This document shows positions 10,378 to 20,839 of a stretch of DNA of 64,000 bases, in pieces. The DNA lies in the NCBI GenBank assembly GCA_003439945.1, contig QVRM01002037.1:87001-151000 (forward strand), in the 5' to 3' direction. A program made the translations under genes and the position numbers. Numbering within the stretch: position 1 is the first letter of the stretch; each line of letters starts with the position of its first letter. This DNA comes from Dermanyssus gallinae. Its lineage: Eukaryota > Arthropoda > Arachnida > Mesostigmata > Dermanyssidae. The notes below the pieces were generated by a model. That model made no database searches and was not told the DNA's origin. It worked only from the letters and a program-made list of their open reading frames with translations.

Positions 10378-11514
10378 TTAATGAGCTGTTTGTTGTATGT
10401 ACGAAAGTGGAATATCAGTCCATGCTTGCTGAACAACTTCTTTAAGGTCCGACAAATGATCATATTGTCGACCATTTGCGTAAATCTGCGTCACCAAATG
10501 TCGCCAAAGATTTTCGATGGGATTCAGGTCTGGACTCAATTCCGGCCAGCCAAATAGCGGCACTTCTTGTTCTTGAAAAAGGCTATAGTGCTAGCCGAGG
10601 TATGATTGTTTCGGCCCACAATCACGACTAGATCAGACTTCCCATAATATCCAAACGCGCCCCAATATTTCACAGAACCATCACCGGCCACACATTTCGA
10701 GAATTATTTAGATTTCTTCCGTAAGTCATGCCAATAGTTCTGACAGGTCTTGCATCTGAGAATCACCACGTTTATACTAAATGCATCGTTTGCACACAAG
10801 CTGCCTGGCTTTTATAGGAAGATTGTCACACTGACATTCTTGGATGGCATACCGAAGTCAACTCACAGCAGTGTAAGTGTCTTTGTTATATTTATATTTA
10901 ATACGAGTGAAATAAATGTAATAATTCGTTCAACAATGAAATGTAATCATTTAACTGTCGAGTGTTTTGCTTGACAATGCACGATCCTTATTATTAGTTC
11001 CCTGTGTTAATTCAACGTGACAATTGTAAGCATTGATATATTAAAAGTTGTCGAAGTTATTTTGAATCATTGCTCTTGAAAATAAGCTCAGTTCGTTTAT
11101 TGTCAATTTCTTCTCTTGTTTATGAATTGCAAACACGTTTAAGTCTTTTTCATATGAAATAATAAGCACTAAGCGCTTATGATTGTCTCTCAAGAACCTC
11201 AAAAAAAACTGACAGCCGACAGGGCCATCGAGATTAAATTTACTTTCATACGAGAAGACGATGTTTTTCCATTCGTTATACTAAGTTTGGTATCTATGCG
11301 GAAATTCACGCCGTGCGACAATGTGTGTGTTCGGTTGCATTCACGGCATAAGCTTCCTTTTCGCGTATTGCACGTCTTTGTCAGAACTTAACACTCGGTA
11401 CACTAAGGATCGGTGCACTGGCACTCCCAAAGTGGTCCTGATCCTGGAAGAAGACATTTGGTCGTGAGTAACCAACTGTATGATCCACGCCGATCTCGGA
11501 TACTCAAAACTGGC
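10378..11514 (-). pseudogene. Tc1-type transposase, interrupted by a poly(A) insertion
   Basis: This copy keeps the N-terminal DNA-binding region that copy 1 lost: the minus-strand frame 11544-11341 reads IIQLVTHDQMSSSRI and VPVHRSLVYRVLSS, a typical helix-turn-helix portion, partly running into the solo LTR. The catalytic core continues at 11300-11209, is interrupted by the 462-bp insertion, and resumes at 10739-10378 with SPDLNPIENLW. The region holding the second catalytic Asp was removed by a deletion of about 104 bp near 10602. The copy is dead. Confidence 0.8.
10747..11208 (+). mobile_element. 462-bp poly(A)-ended retroposed insertion, possible mRNA 3'-end retrocopy
   Basis: It interrupts the Tc1 transposase between two copies of CTGACAG (10740-10746 and 11209-11215), a 7-bp target-site duplication. 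It ends in eight A residues (11201-11208). The body is AT-rich with an AATAAA at about 10911 and no transposon protein. Structure and TSD show LINE-type retroposition. Whether the source was a host mRNA 3' UTR or a SINE is not decided by the sequence. Confidence 0.7.
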
Positions 11515-11801
11515 TGTCACAGACGGACAGAGCGCGCCACACAATTGAACAGACGAAAGACAGATAGAGCAAACTACACAATTAAGCAGACGAACAGGAA
11601 GTACGTTAAAAACTCTCTTTGACTCGTGCCTCGCGACTCGAGACTCTCGTCGCTTTCTTCTCCGCCACGTGCGAGGGGCGCCATCCCCGGGTGAGTCAGA
11701 GCCGGCCCGTTGCGGTGCCGTGATACAGATAAGTGCGCAGGTAGGCTAGGTGTGAATCAGCGTATTCAGGACGGCCGCGCATTAGTAACTGTGTGTGACA
11801 T

Positions 11802-11843
<42 letters not shown>

Positions 11844-11991
11844 TTGTGTAAACAGACACCACCGTCTGTGTGTGAGAAAGAATGTGAGCTCCACCCACGC
11901 GAGCAAGACCAGTATCGAGAAATAAATACGAACTGAGTATCATATTATTCTCGATATATATTTGTTCTCGTTCCGCATTAGTTCTGTAACA
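11515..11991 (+). mobile_element. Solo LTR, 477 bp
   Basis: Begins TGTCACAG and ends CTGTAACA, an almost perfect 8-bp inverted terminal repeat with TG...CA ends. It is flanked by the 5-bp duplication CTGGC (11510-11514 and 11992-11996). It contains a short (TA)n (11804-11840) and AATAAA at about 11921, suggesting plus orientation. No internal region remains, consistent with LTR-LTR recombination. The parent family is not otherwise present in the window. Confidence 0.8.
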
Positions 11992-12526
11992 CTGGCTTAC
12001 GCCACTGTTAGGTCTGCACCTTTAGTTTACTCCAGAGTGTAAACACCTGCTGATGGTGCTCTTGTGCCGTTCTAATCTGGTTGTTATAGCAGTTACTGTA
12101 CGACCGAGCTTAGCATAGGCCTCAATTCTTGTATTTTCGCCTGCCGATGCTTTGTACAAGCCATAGTTTAAACATAAGCTTTGTCGTTAGTTCGGAACAA
12201 CGACTGAGCTGTAGAATATTTTGCAGCTATAGAACGATTGATTTAGCTAGACCAGCTATAGTATCGACTATCCTTAACGAACAAGAGCTGTGTTGTTAGC
12301 ATGTTATTGTTGCTGATATTTTGCAACCGTTTTTTCACGTTTTTTTTTTGTATGAACCGATAGTGAGATGAGAGGGCAATGAAATTAACACCATCGTGGT
12401 TCGTCGTGTACATCATGCCCTTAAAATTTCAAGCCATTCAAATAAATCAAGTGTTATCACCAAACATATCACCAAAAACATTAGTTGCTAATTTTTTGCA
12501 ACGCACTTTATATACCCCACTTTATA

Positions 12527-12550
12527 TACCCAGCGCATATGCGCTGGGTA
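12527..12550. repeat. 24-bp perfect palindrome
   Basis: The sequence centred on CATATG with arms TACCCAGCG / CGCTGGGTA is fully self-complementary. Just upstream CACTTTATATACCC is duplicated in tandem (12505-12533). It lies outside the Tc1 end and has no assigned role. Confidence 0.7.
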
Positions 12551-12923
12551 CGGACCTGCACGTCCGCATGTTTATACACGTTGCCTGTGTATTCGTGCAA
12601 CATATGCACTTAAAGAGACTGTATGTAAACACACTGGCGGTGCAAATTAGCTGATGTTTCAGAACCGTTGCACCGTTCGAAGCATCGATTGTAAACAGGT
12701 TGGCGTTCGAAGTACCACGATTGAAATGATGACACTACAGAAAGGCAGGTGTGCGTCCCAGCCGCTCGAAATCTGCGCTAAGGTTGACACCCGAGTTGAC
12801 ACGTAATTATGTATTGCACAGTACCTGTGAGGTGTTTAAAGTATGTGCTAAATTTCTCACTAAGTGCAGTTAACCGAGTGCCTTGAACAGACCGTTCAGG
12901 ACCTCAGGTTTTTACTTTTCACC

Positions 12924-12970
<47 letters not shown>

Positions 12971-13326
12971 CTAACCCATTTAACGTATTTTTCTATTTTG
13001 TTGACATTTAGAAGGTTGCGGAAATACATAATTTAATTTGTTCATCAAATAAATTAAAATCACTAACGATGTGTGCGTCGGTGCCTTGTCATGGTGGAGG
13101 ATCCAAGTTTGTGTCCAGAGTTCATGCCTCTTGCGTCGAACGTTCTTGCGCAACCTTCTTAGACATTCGCGGTGGTATTAATTATTGACTGTAGAACTAG
13201 ACGGCAATGGAAGGCAATTCCGTTGTAGTCGAAAAAAAAACAGTCAGGTGAATGGGGGGAGGTTAGATGGTTATGCACCATCTCTTTTTATTGAGGCATC
13301 TGTGCTCCCCGTTTTTTCTTTCGATC
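12551..13326. other. No gene; (TA)n at 12925-12967
   Basis: AT-rich non-coding sequence with a TA microsatellite of about 21 units. No protein motif found. Confidence 0.5.
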
Positions 13327-13473
13327 ATGGTCGATTTTCATCCACTCCGCCATTCACCTTGTTTCAATTGGAAACCATGAAAACCAATTTAGGAGTGGCC
13401 GGTCTGGGTCTCGAACCCAGGCCTCCCGAATGCAAGGCAAAAGCCACTTTTGCCACTAAGCCATCTTGCTCGG
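13327..13473 (-). repeat. tRNA-derived SINE, copy 1
   Basis: On the minus strand a tRNA-like head (13473-13396) has an A-box-like TGGCTTAGTGG, a T arm with a perfect 5-bp stem CTGGG/CCCAG around TTCGAGA, and then a non-tRNA body extending to 13327. The same head and body occur at 20091-20233. The acceptor stem does not pair. An 8-bp insertion (CCACTTTT) distinguishes this copy. Shared sequence beyond the tRNA part argues for a SINE and against a tRNA gene. Confidence 0.7.
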
Positions 13474-13692
13474 TAAACCTTAGTGTTCTATAATTCTTCG
13501 ATTGTCTCTGAAGCAATTCGTGGTCATTTGCTAGCAACTGAAGTTTAACTTGGGGTGTTTCTCGATGGGCGTTCGTTACTGGACATTTTTGCAATGGATA
13601 TGGCTTACTTTATGCAATCCTCCTGATGTATAGAATTTTAACATGACAGTTACAGTTCCTCCATTATCTCCCTGGTAGCAATTCGGTGATTG

Positions 13693-15365
13693 AGCGGAGA
13701 TGATGGTAATGCAAAGCCGTCCAAGAGGAAGAAGGCGAAGGAGAGATCGAACGGCACAACAACTCCAGCTGGAAGCGGCGCGATTGAGATGCGACTTGCG
13801 GAGAAGGATGAAAACAACGTACCGCAGAGGCAGAGTGAAGAGGACAAGGAGAAAGGGTTCATTCTTGTTACATATAAACGGAGAACGGCCAACCGTCTCC
13901 GGGCGGAATGTGCAGCAGAAGAAAATAGTGACTTAAAAGTATGTAAAGTATTTGCAAAAATCAACAAACGTATTATCAAAGCTCTTCGAGTAGAAGGACT
14001 AGTTTCAGATACGTCGGCAGCGGACCTGCGAGGCTGGCTGGCCGACAAAGATGTTAAAGTTGATGCAATATTTGCATACATAATATAAATTGCATACAGA
14101 AGGTAAATGGGCTGGATTTTGCGTTGTACCTGAGAGTAAGGACTTCGTGCGATGCTCCAAGGAGGACTTCTGGATGAAGGGTGTGTATTTCCGTCGCTGG
14201 AACGGCGCCGCTCCATTCGAGAAAATGGTCATGCAAAGCTTTGTGGCTAAAAACGGTCCTCACCCTTCGAAATTACTAGATAGTGGTACAGAGGTGTGTT
14301 CGGAGGCAACCATACCTCGACGAATACTATTGTATAACTGGAAAGGTCTTAAAGGGGCAATGGATCTAATGCCAGATGATTTGTTTCGAGAAATAGACAT
14401 CGCCCTCTTGGTAGAGACGTTCCAGCGAGAAGAAGTGCATTTCGATGAGATGCAAGGGTTTCATCAGTTGGCCGCCATGCCTGTTGGGGGATTGGGCAGA
14501 CCAATAGAAGGACTTTCTGTCTATCTACGTAACTATTTGTGCCCTATGCGATATATAAAAATATGAATACTATATGACACTTTCATCCGGAAATGTTAAC
14601 GTTGCCGTGTTTTATCTCCCTCCGACATTTAATTCTGCAGAAGTTACAGACGTCGTATTCGCGGGACTCTCGGGTCTTGACCTTAAGGCTCCAACAATCG
14701 TTGGAGGTGACTTTAATTGCAGAAGAGATAAGGGAGCCAACGATAACAAAGGGGAAGTTCTCCTGCAGCTTATGGATGATGTGCGTTTTATGTGTGCTAA
14801 TGCACGAAATGACTTCACCTACGTCTGCCATAGCGGTAGGAGTACCATAGACTTATTGTTTCATAATCTTGATTGTAATGAGTTTCAGAGCTTTGAAGTT
14901 GTGGAACTTGCTTCAAGAAAGCATCTACCTGTACGAGCTGTAGTACGCGTGCCTGCTCTAGGGCAGGAACAGCAGAAACGTTCACAGATGAAGCCGACCC
15001 GTCAACTCGATTTAGCCGCGCCTCCAGTCGGTATTGAGAGTGTATTGGCCGGAAGTGATGTAGATGTCTGCTGTCGGACTCTCAAAGGAGTAATGCAGAG
15101 AGCAGTTAAGTGGAAGAAAATCAAGCCGCGGAGATTCCGGATGTGGTTCACACGGACTTGTTACCTCCGACATAGAGAACTACTCTGCTTGCTGAGACTA
15201 GCAAAAGCCCGAGCAGATCCACAGCTCCAAGCAAGGCGAAGACAGGACTACGCGTCTCGTAGAAAGTCATACATAGGACTATGCCGTGACTATAAGGCCG
15301 AACATGCGAGTCAAGAGGAAGCCCGTCTACTTAAACGAGCAGAAAGGGGATACGGCACTCACTGA
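13693..15365 (+). pseudogene. ORF1 end and APE endonuclease of copy A
   Basis: Frame 13690-14088 and frame 14090-14566 carry the basic C-terminal part of ORF1 and the start of ORF2. RRILLYNWKGLKGAMDLMP (about 14315) is the endonuclease N-terminus. A frameshift near 14570 leads to frame 14574-15365 with TIVGGDFNCRRDKGAND, the conserved GGDFNC block, and then STIDLLFHN (usually S.ID), followed by SRKHLPV in place of the SDHxP block. The domain nicks the target strand in intact elements. An additional linker of about 130 residues precedes the RT. Two frame breaks make this copy inactive. Confidence 0.8.
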
Positions 15366-15573
15366 GTGACGAGCAGGTAGAGCGTCACTTGACAAATCAT
15401 TATACATATTCAACCCTCACGTAAAAAACTCGGCCGCAGAGGTTGAGTATCCACTTACACTTGAACAGCACACAATGAATCTTCCCTTTGAAGAAGAAGA
15501 AGTATGCCGAGTTATCCGATCCCTTCCTAGATGGAAACGTAGTGGGCCATATCGGGTCTACTACGAACATTAG

Positions 15574-17060
15574 GTGCAATTGGAGCCGCTCTTGAAGGGG
15601 ATCCTCTGTGATTTATTTAATAGAATTATGGAGGAAGGGCGAATGCCCAGATTTTGGCACATTGGAAGGCTTTCTCTGTTATTTAAGGCTAAACACGGCG
15701 ACGATAGAAGTGACCCATATCTGTACCGGGGAGTGGCGTCGGAGCGAACGCTCAAGAAAATATTCTGTAAGCGGATTATTGAAAGGATTACAAATGTAGC
15801 AAACCATGCTCTGCCTCCCAAGCAGTTCGGATTTAGAAAAGGCATGGGGACCCGCGACGCCATCCACGTTTTGCAATCCAAAGTAGAACGGGCGGTGTCT
15901 CATCCAGGAAGCCACCTGTATGCAGTCTTCATTGACTGCGTCAAGGCCTTTGACAAGGCGCCACGTGATCTTACGATCGATTGTTTTAGACACATTAGCA
16001 TAGGTGGAGCTCTTCTACGAGTAATTTCTAGTTTTGTCGACGATGATACACTGTTGGTCGAGGGAAGGAGCGGCGTGCTTGAGCTAACGCAGAATGTTGG
16101 AACTCTTCAGGGGGACCCACTAAGCTGCATCTCGTTCACGCTGCTTCTGGTCGACCTTGTTCAATACGTGCGTCAAGAGTTTCAACATGCCGTGGTAGTG
16201 ATGTGTGCTGATGACATCGTTGTTGCTCATCGTAACATTGGTGCCATCTCGCGCATTACCGCCATGGTAGAGGCGTATCTCATGAAAAAAGGGCTAGAAA
16301 TAAACTCACGCAAAACCAAGGCGATTAAGTCTCGTCGCGGTGGGCGTTTAGCTGCAAACGACGTTACTCGTTGCTGCGGGAGGCCATTAGAGTTTGTAAA
16401 CTCTTTCCCATACTTGGGTCTCCGGACTCACTACAGGGGAACATCGTTTACTACACACATCGAGAACAGTGTTAACTCGGCACTGGCAGCTCTCTACAAA
16501 GAGGTCGGAGATATACGGCGACTGTCCGTCGGTACGGCAGTGCGCTTGTTTATGTTAAAGACTCTGCCAAAGTTGGCGTATAGTTTAGACAGAGTGTGGC
16601 AACATCTATCTCAAGCTAATTTTAATTTGCTTGAAAAGTGCTTCACACTATACATGGAGCGAGTACTCTGCCTTTCAATCAAGGCGAGAAGCCGCTTCGT
16701 GTATGTATTGTCGGACTGTGCGCCGATGGTGGAGATGCTTCGGCTTAGGCTGCGTATGCCATTGACGGAGCCACTTAACCTTTTCTTGGGAGAGTGGCGA
16801 CGCAAATTCACGGAAGCAGCGACGGAGGTAAGAACGCTCGACGTCTTTAAGTTTCCTTGGTTGTGGGCCGGGGTGGTCTGCGATGACAGGCATGTATATA
16901 CCAGGTACATCGTACACGGGTTCCATCACCTCGTATGCTCCCGTAGGGAGTTCATGAAGATTACATTACTCAGTGTATTTGTCGGTTCTGCTCGCAGCAA
17001 TGCGCTAAATACCACGCGGTTGATTGTCCGGCACTGCAACGAAGATCTTTACACTTCTTC
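15574..17060 (+). pseudogene. Reverse transcriptase of copy A with C-terminal CCHC finger
   Basis: One long frame of 507 codons retains most of the RT. It has LYAVFIDCVKAFDKAPRD (fingers/palm, catalytic Asp), GTLQGDPLSCISF, and MCADDIVVAH, where the usual Y/F of YADD is Cys. SRKTKAIKSRRGG and a thumb region follow. Near 16952 a one-base shift moves the C-terminal cysteine-histidine motif (CICRFCSQQCAKYHAVDC) into another frame, so the annotated end of the frame is not the natural C-terminus. The RT entry region upstream of 15574 is damaged by stops (15365-15573). Confidence 0.85.
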
Positions 17061-17160
17061 TCTCTGGAACGGCAGGACAACAAGTATTTATGTTTAATAA
17101 TAACATGAACAATTTTGTACATACTATATTTGAGTGAAATAAATATGATTGATTGATTGA

Positions 17161-17321
17161 ATTCGGTGATTGTGAAATATCACACCACCAGCCTTTTCAA
17201 CGTTTTCTCCTGTTATGTTACGTCGAAGGCCTTTCCGAATGAGGGTCATCTTTGGTTTCTTTACATCCGTCACGAAATCGACAGTACCATGTCTAGCCAC
17301 TTTGGGACACTGCTTGATCAT
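17161..17321 (-). pseudogene. Short ORF split by insertion of copy A (other part 13650-13692)
   Basis: A minus-strand ATG at 17321 opens a basic reading frame containing KKPKMTLIRKGLRRN. It runs into the TSD of copy A. On the far side of the element, from 13692 to a stop at 13650, the frame continues exactly (ATREIMEEL, stop). With the retrotransposon and one TSD copy discounted, the frame is uninterrupted and 63 codons long. A TATATAAG about 50 bp upstream of the ATG could be a TATA element. I do not recognise the protein. It may be a host gene, an exon, or part of an older repeat. Confidence 0.4.
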
Positions 17322-17619
17322 AATAAGTAGTTCATAACAACTCCATCACACTAGAACGCCCGCCCCCTTCTTATATATTGACTAATTTATTGACAACGTG
17401 GTTTACTATCGGAACAGGATCTTACAACGCTTGAGTTCTCACAAAAGTAAGCATGTGATATAAAGGTGATATATACTGATAAAGTGATATAACAAAAATG
17501 ATATACTCCAACGATCGTATGTAACATCACGCGTAATAGATTCGCAGGGCGTGTTTCTATAACAGACAACCATCACTTCAACTTAATCAAGAGTCCCTAT
17601 AAGTATAAAATCTATCAGA
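17322..17619. other. Non-coding spacer, no gene seen
   Basis: AT-rich sequence holding the possible TATA element (near 17370) upstream of the split ORF. Nothing else recognised. Confidence 0.35.
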
Positions 17620-18090
17620 TGGCTACTAGCCTGACAGTAGTAGTAACCATATTCCTAGATGTCAATAATGCCTTCAACTCGATGAGCTGGGAGGTGACCA
17701 TGGACGCGATGCGGCGTCTTGCCATACATTCGCCGGATAATTTCGTCCTAAAGATCGGAAAGAAGACTGTCAGCTGGCAGCCAGGAGGATGAGATCTCTG
17801 CGGGATTCCTCAGGGGTCGCTTTTGGGGCCGATTCTATGAAACCTAGGCTATGACGGGTCCTCGAGCTGCCGGACTTACTGGCGGGTGTTAAGACGGTGG
17901 CCTATGCCGATGACTTGGCACTGGTTATCACGGCACGGGAAGCTGGGGTGGTCTTGGAACATGCCGCTAATCAGGGTTTGGAGCAGGTGGCAGAGTGGAT
18001 GGAAGACCGTTTTCGAAAACTGGCCCTGCACAAGGCGGAGGCACTGAACCTCATGTGGATCGATTCGAAAAAAGATCGTGTTGTCATCAG
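17620..18090 (+). pseudogene. R1/I-type reverse transcriptase fragment
   Basis: Plus-strand translation gives LFLDVNNAFNSMSWE (RT block with catalytic Asp), GIPQGSLLGPILWNLGYDG and, after frameshifts, MAYADDLALVITAREAG with the catalytic YADD intact. An R1/I-like continuation LEQVAEWMEDRFRKLALHKAE follows. The motif styles, in particular LGPxLWNLxYD, point to R1/I elements. It ends abruptly at about 18085, where an oppositely oriented RT fragment begins. Confidence 0.75.
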
Positions 18091-18860
18091 CATAAGCTAT
18101 CGCTTTGTCTAACTTGTCACGTCTAATCTTTAAAAGTATAAACTTTAACAGAATTATAAACATAAAAGGACCGAGAACAGAGCCTTGTGTGGTGTTCCTA
18201 TGTCAAGACTATACCAGCACGATTCCATCGTACCGATCTTGACGGCCCGTGTTCTACCTGTAAGGTAAGAGTTAAAGGAAGGCGTGGAAGGCTCGCAAAG
18301 AGTCCATGGCCCTCAGCACCTCGAGACGGGTAACGGAAGTGAGAGCAAACTCATCCGCTCTTTCCCCCAAAGTGTTTCTAAAACCAGCTGAATATTTTTC
18401 TCTGGGCCAAGCGATTCCACAGTGCGACGACCAACCGTGACAAAGTGACGATTCAGTTTACCTGAAATAAGCTTGGCATCAGTTAACACTTCACTGGAGC
18501 TTATAGCTAGGACCGAAGGAAGCTCTATCTCGTAGCGATCCCTACAACACGTTTTATTTATGAACTTCCAGAGCCGCCTGAAATCCTTTTTGAGAACCGT
18601 AAACCGATTGCTACAGAACGCCTCTCTTGCTGCACGAACAGCGGTTGAATATCTTTTTCTGGAAGATAAATATGCCGGGTTTCTGGTGTATTTAGACTAC
18701 GATTTCTACGGAACAGCTCGTTAGTATGGGTGTAGCACCTGCAAATACCTGCAAAAAACAAACGAGCTCTCCTCCGTCTTCCTGATAAACTGTTAAGCTT
18801 AGGCATAGGAAACGCTTTATCGTATATGGATTTGAGCGTGGCTCGAAGCACCTCAAAAGC
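18080..18860 (-). pseudogene. Jockey/I-like reverse transcriptase N-terminal fragment
   Basis: On the minus strand, DFRRLWKFINKTCCRDR (about 18580-18530) is the conserved KxFWxxxN-type linker before the RT. It is followed further down by QGSVLGPFMFIILL (about 18190-18140) and IAYADDNTIF (18100-18070), the RT palm motifs. Stops occur between them. The 3' half is missing where it meets the plus-strand fragment at about 18085. The two fragments face each other. Confidence 0.65.
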
Positions 18861-20090
18861 AGAGTTGATATCAGGTGCATCAACAACAGCTGATCATGAG
18901 GCCTTATTGACCCAATCCAATAAGGTTTCGTTTAAACTTCACAGCACCCTGGCTCCTTACCCCTCCGTCTCACGGCCATGCACAGCACACCAAATGGTCT
19001 CTGAGATTCACACATCACTGTGGTATGCCATTCTCTAGGTTTACTGGCCTGTATTCACACGGGCAAGCGTAAACTCTCGGAGCTCCGTAGACACACGTCT
19101 GCACTATTTGGCGCCAAACTAGCAACTCTGAAAATTGAGCACCGTATTTGGCTCGATAGCCTCAATCTGTGACTGAAGTTCCCTACCCTTTTTGCCGTAT
19201 TTATTTTTAGCACCTGGGTCCATCTATTGTCATAGCACCTGGGTCCGTCTATATCATTCTGCCTGCCCTGCTTCTCCCATCAGCCTATTCTTCTTAGTCT
19301 CTTCTAAATTCTTCTTGCGGCTTCGCCTTGCGTTTGTTAAAAGCCTTACGTGTACTTATATCAAGCAGGACAAACCCCTTTTTAATAGGATTCCATTGTC
19401 TTATTTCCAAAAATTAGGTTACATTGGCTTATTTACAAAAAATAGATCATAGGGTTCCTATTATCCTAGAAATAATTTTAGTCTATCGTGGAAGCCTGCT
19501 TTAGGGGCTTTACGGAAAGAAAACGGCTTCGTTTTAAGACCAAGTTTCGCGAAAATTGTTTTTAAGCTTAAAATTAAAGATTTCATTTGATTAAAAGACA
19601 CTTTTTAGGGCCTCCCTTGAAAGAATATATTCAACGTCCTTCTAAAAGACCTCCAACATCAGCGCAGAATTACATCGGGCCACCTACATTTGACGGTACA
19701 GTTTCACGCAGCCAGTTTTAACATGACTATAAGAATGTGCTAAAAATTTCGTCATTCTGCATAGCATACCTACAGTAGTTTAAAAGCAACCCTTTATTTG
19801 GCCGATCTAACTCGAATGCCTAAAGCCATGAAATCACCGATTCTAGTTTCAGATTTAGCGGTACTTGAGTTTGCTGGAATAGTAACGAATTGATCCAATC
19901 GCTAACGATAAATTGTTAAGGCAAGGCAGCTTCCGAAATTCTGCATTGCCAGGCTAGTTGGTAACATGGCGTTTCTGAAGTAGTTGGCTTAAATTGTTAG
20001 CAAAAGCAACATGTCAGGCCAGCAACATTTTTTTTGTTTTTGTTTTAGATTTTCCGTAAGGCAATTGCCCGTGTACGGTTGTTTCATGTC
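18861..20090. other. No supportable gene
   Basis: AT-rich sequence with short open frames only. A small tandem duplication (GCACCTGGGTCC) lies near 19210-19240. No transposon motif recognised. Confidence 0.4.
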
Positions 20091-20233
20091 ATGGCTAATT
20101 TTGATCCACTCCGGCATTTATTTTTTCTAAATTGGACACCATGAAAACCAATTTAAGAGTGGCCGGTCTGGGTCTCGAACCCAGGCCTCCCGAATGCAAG
20201 GCAAAAGCTTTGCCACTAAGCCATCTTGCTCGA
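20091..20233 (-). repeat. tRNA-derived SINE, copy 2
   Basis: Second copy of the element at 13327-13473, same strand, sharing the tRNA-like head (20233-20157) and the body with CCAATTTAAGAGTGG and GATCCACTCCGGC on the plus strand. It lacks the 8-bp insertion of copy 1, so its D-arm region is closer to a tRNA. No obvious poly(A) or TSD. Confidence 0.7.
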
Positions 20234-20834
20234 TCGAGCAACATAGTTCCTCTATCGTACGTAAACGCTTCATCAGCGACCTATACTTATAGATCGCTAG
20301 GCATATCCATGAGTGCCAGGGGACGCCATCATATAGCTACGTATTGACCACATAACTAACATACGTGTATATATGCAAAATGTGCATTTTTTTAACCTTG
20401 AATATAGTGTTTCAACAAACAAAAATTGTAAGCGAGAATCGTCGAACAGTTTTTGAAAACTTTCCGTGCGATGCTTATCTGCAAGCTCTGTATTACATTT
20501 TTAAGCGTGCGCATGCACACACACTCATGTACATCTGGTTTAGTGTAAGATTTTAATGCATGCGCAGGGCCCGGAGGTTTGAGGTTTTTTTTTTTTTATC
20601 TCAGACTGTCAGCGTCGGAAAGTTATTTTAGTGCCGAGTGTCTGACAAGCGCCGCCTGCTGAATAAATGAGCGTAAAAAGGGCGAGGAGCGTTAGCCTAA
20701 TTTTTGTGGCAGACTGAATGAAATGGTTTGAAAGAGTCTATGGCGCCAGATTTCACATAGTCGGATCTTTAACATTTAAATGTTTCGACTATCCTGGTAA
20801 TTTTGTTTTACGTTTGACATTGATCTAGGTATCG
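20234..20834. other. No supportable gene
   Basis: AT-rich non-coding sequence with a T12 run near 20588. Nothing recognised. Confidence 0.4.
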
Positions 20835-20839
20835 TAAGT

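Larger units (their letters stand above)
10030..12508 (-). mobile_element. Tc1-like DNA transposon, copy 2 with two nested insertions
   Basis: Same family as 8727-9960. It is bounded by TA at 10028-10029 and 12509-12510 and by AAGTGCGTTGC ends. Two later insertions lie inside: a poly(A)-ended segment (10747-11208) and a solo LTR (11515-11991). Without them and their duplicated target bases the element is about 1.53 kb, a normal autonomous length. It also lacks about 104 bp near 10602 that copy 1 retains. Confidence 0.9.
13693..17160 (+). mobile_element. 5'-truncated CR1-like APE-type non-LTR retrotransposon (copy A)
   Basis: Flanked by the 13-bp duplication AATTCGGTGATTG (13680-13692 and 17160-17172; the shared A makes the exact edge ambiguous by one base). 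The 3' end is a short tetranucleotide tail, ATTGATTGATTGA, in place of poly(A). The 5' end is truncated inside ORF1. It has four main frames with stops and frameshifts. Relatives in this window are copies B (33.4-35.5 kb), C (46.0-47.3 kb) and D (47.95-52.7 kb). It landed inside a minus-strand ORF (see 17161-17321). Confidence 0.9.

Noticed and set aside
13650..14216. 188-codon minus-strand frame as a single gene
   Set aside because: Most of it is antisense to copy A ORF1; only the last 43 bases (13650-13692) belong to the split ORF described separately.
20157..20232. Functional tRNA gene on the minus strand
   Set aside because: The T arm is good, but the acceptor stem does not pair, the anticodon stem is poor, and the sequence is part of a longer repeated unit.
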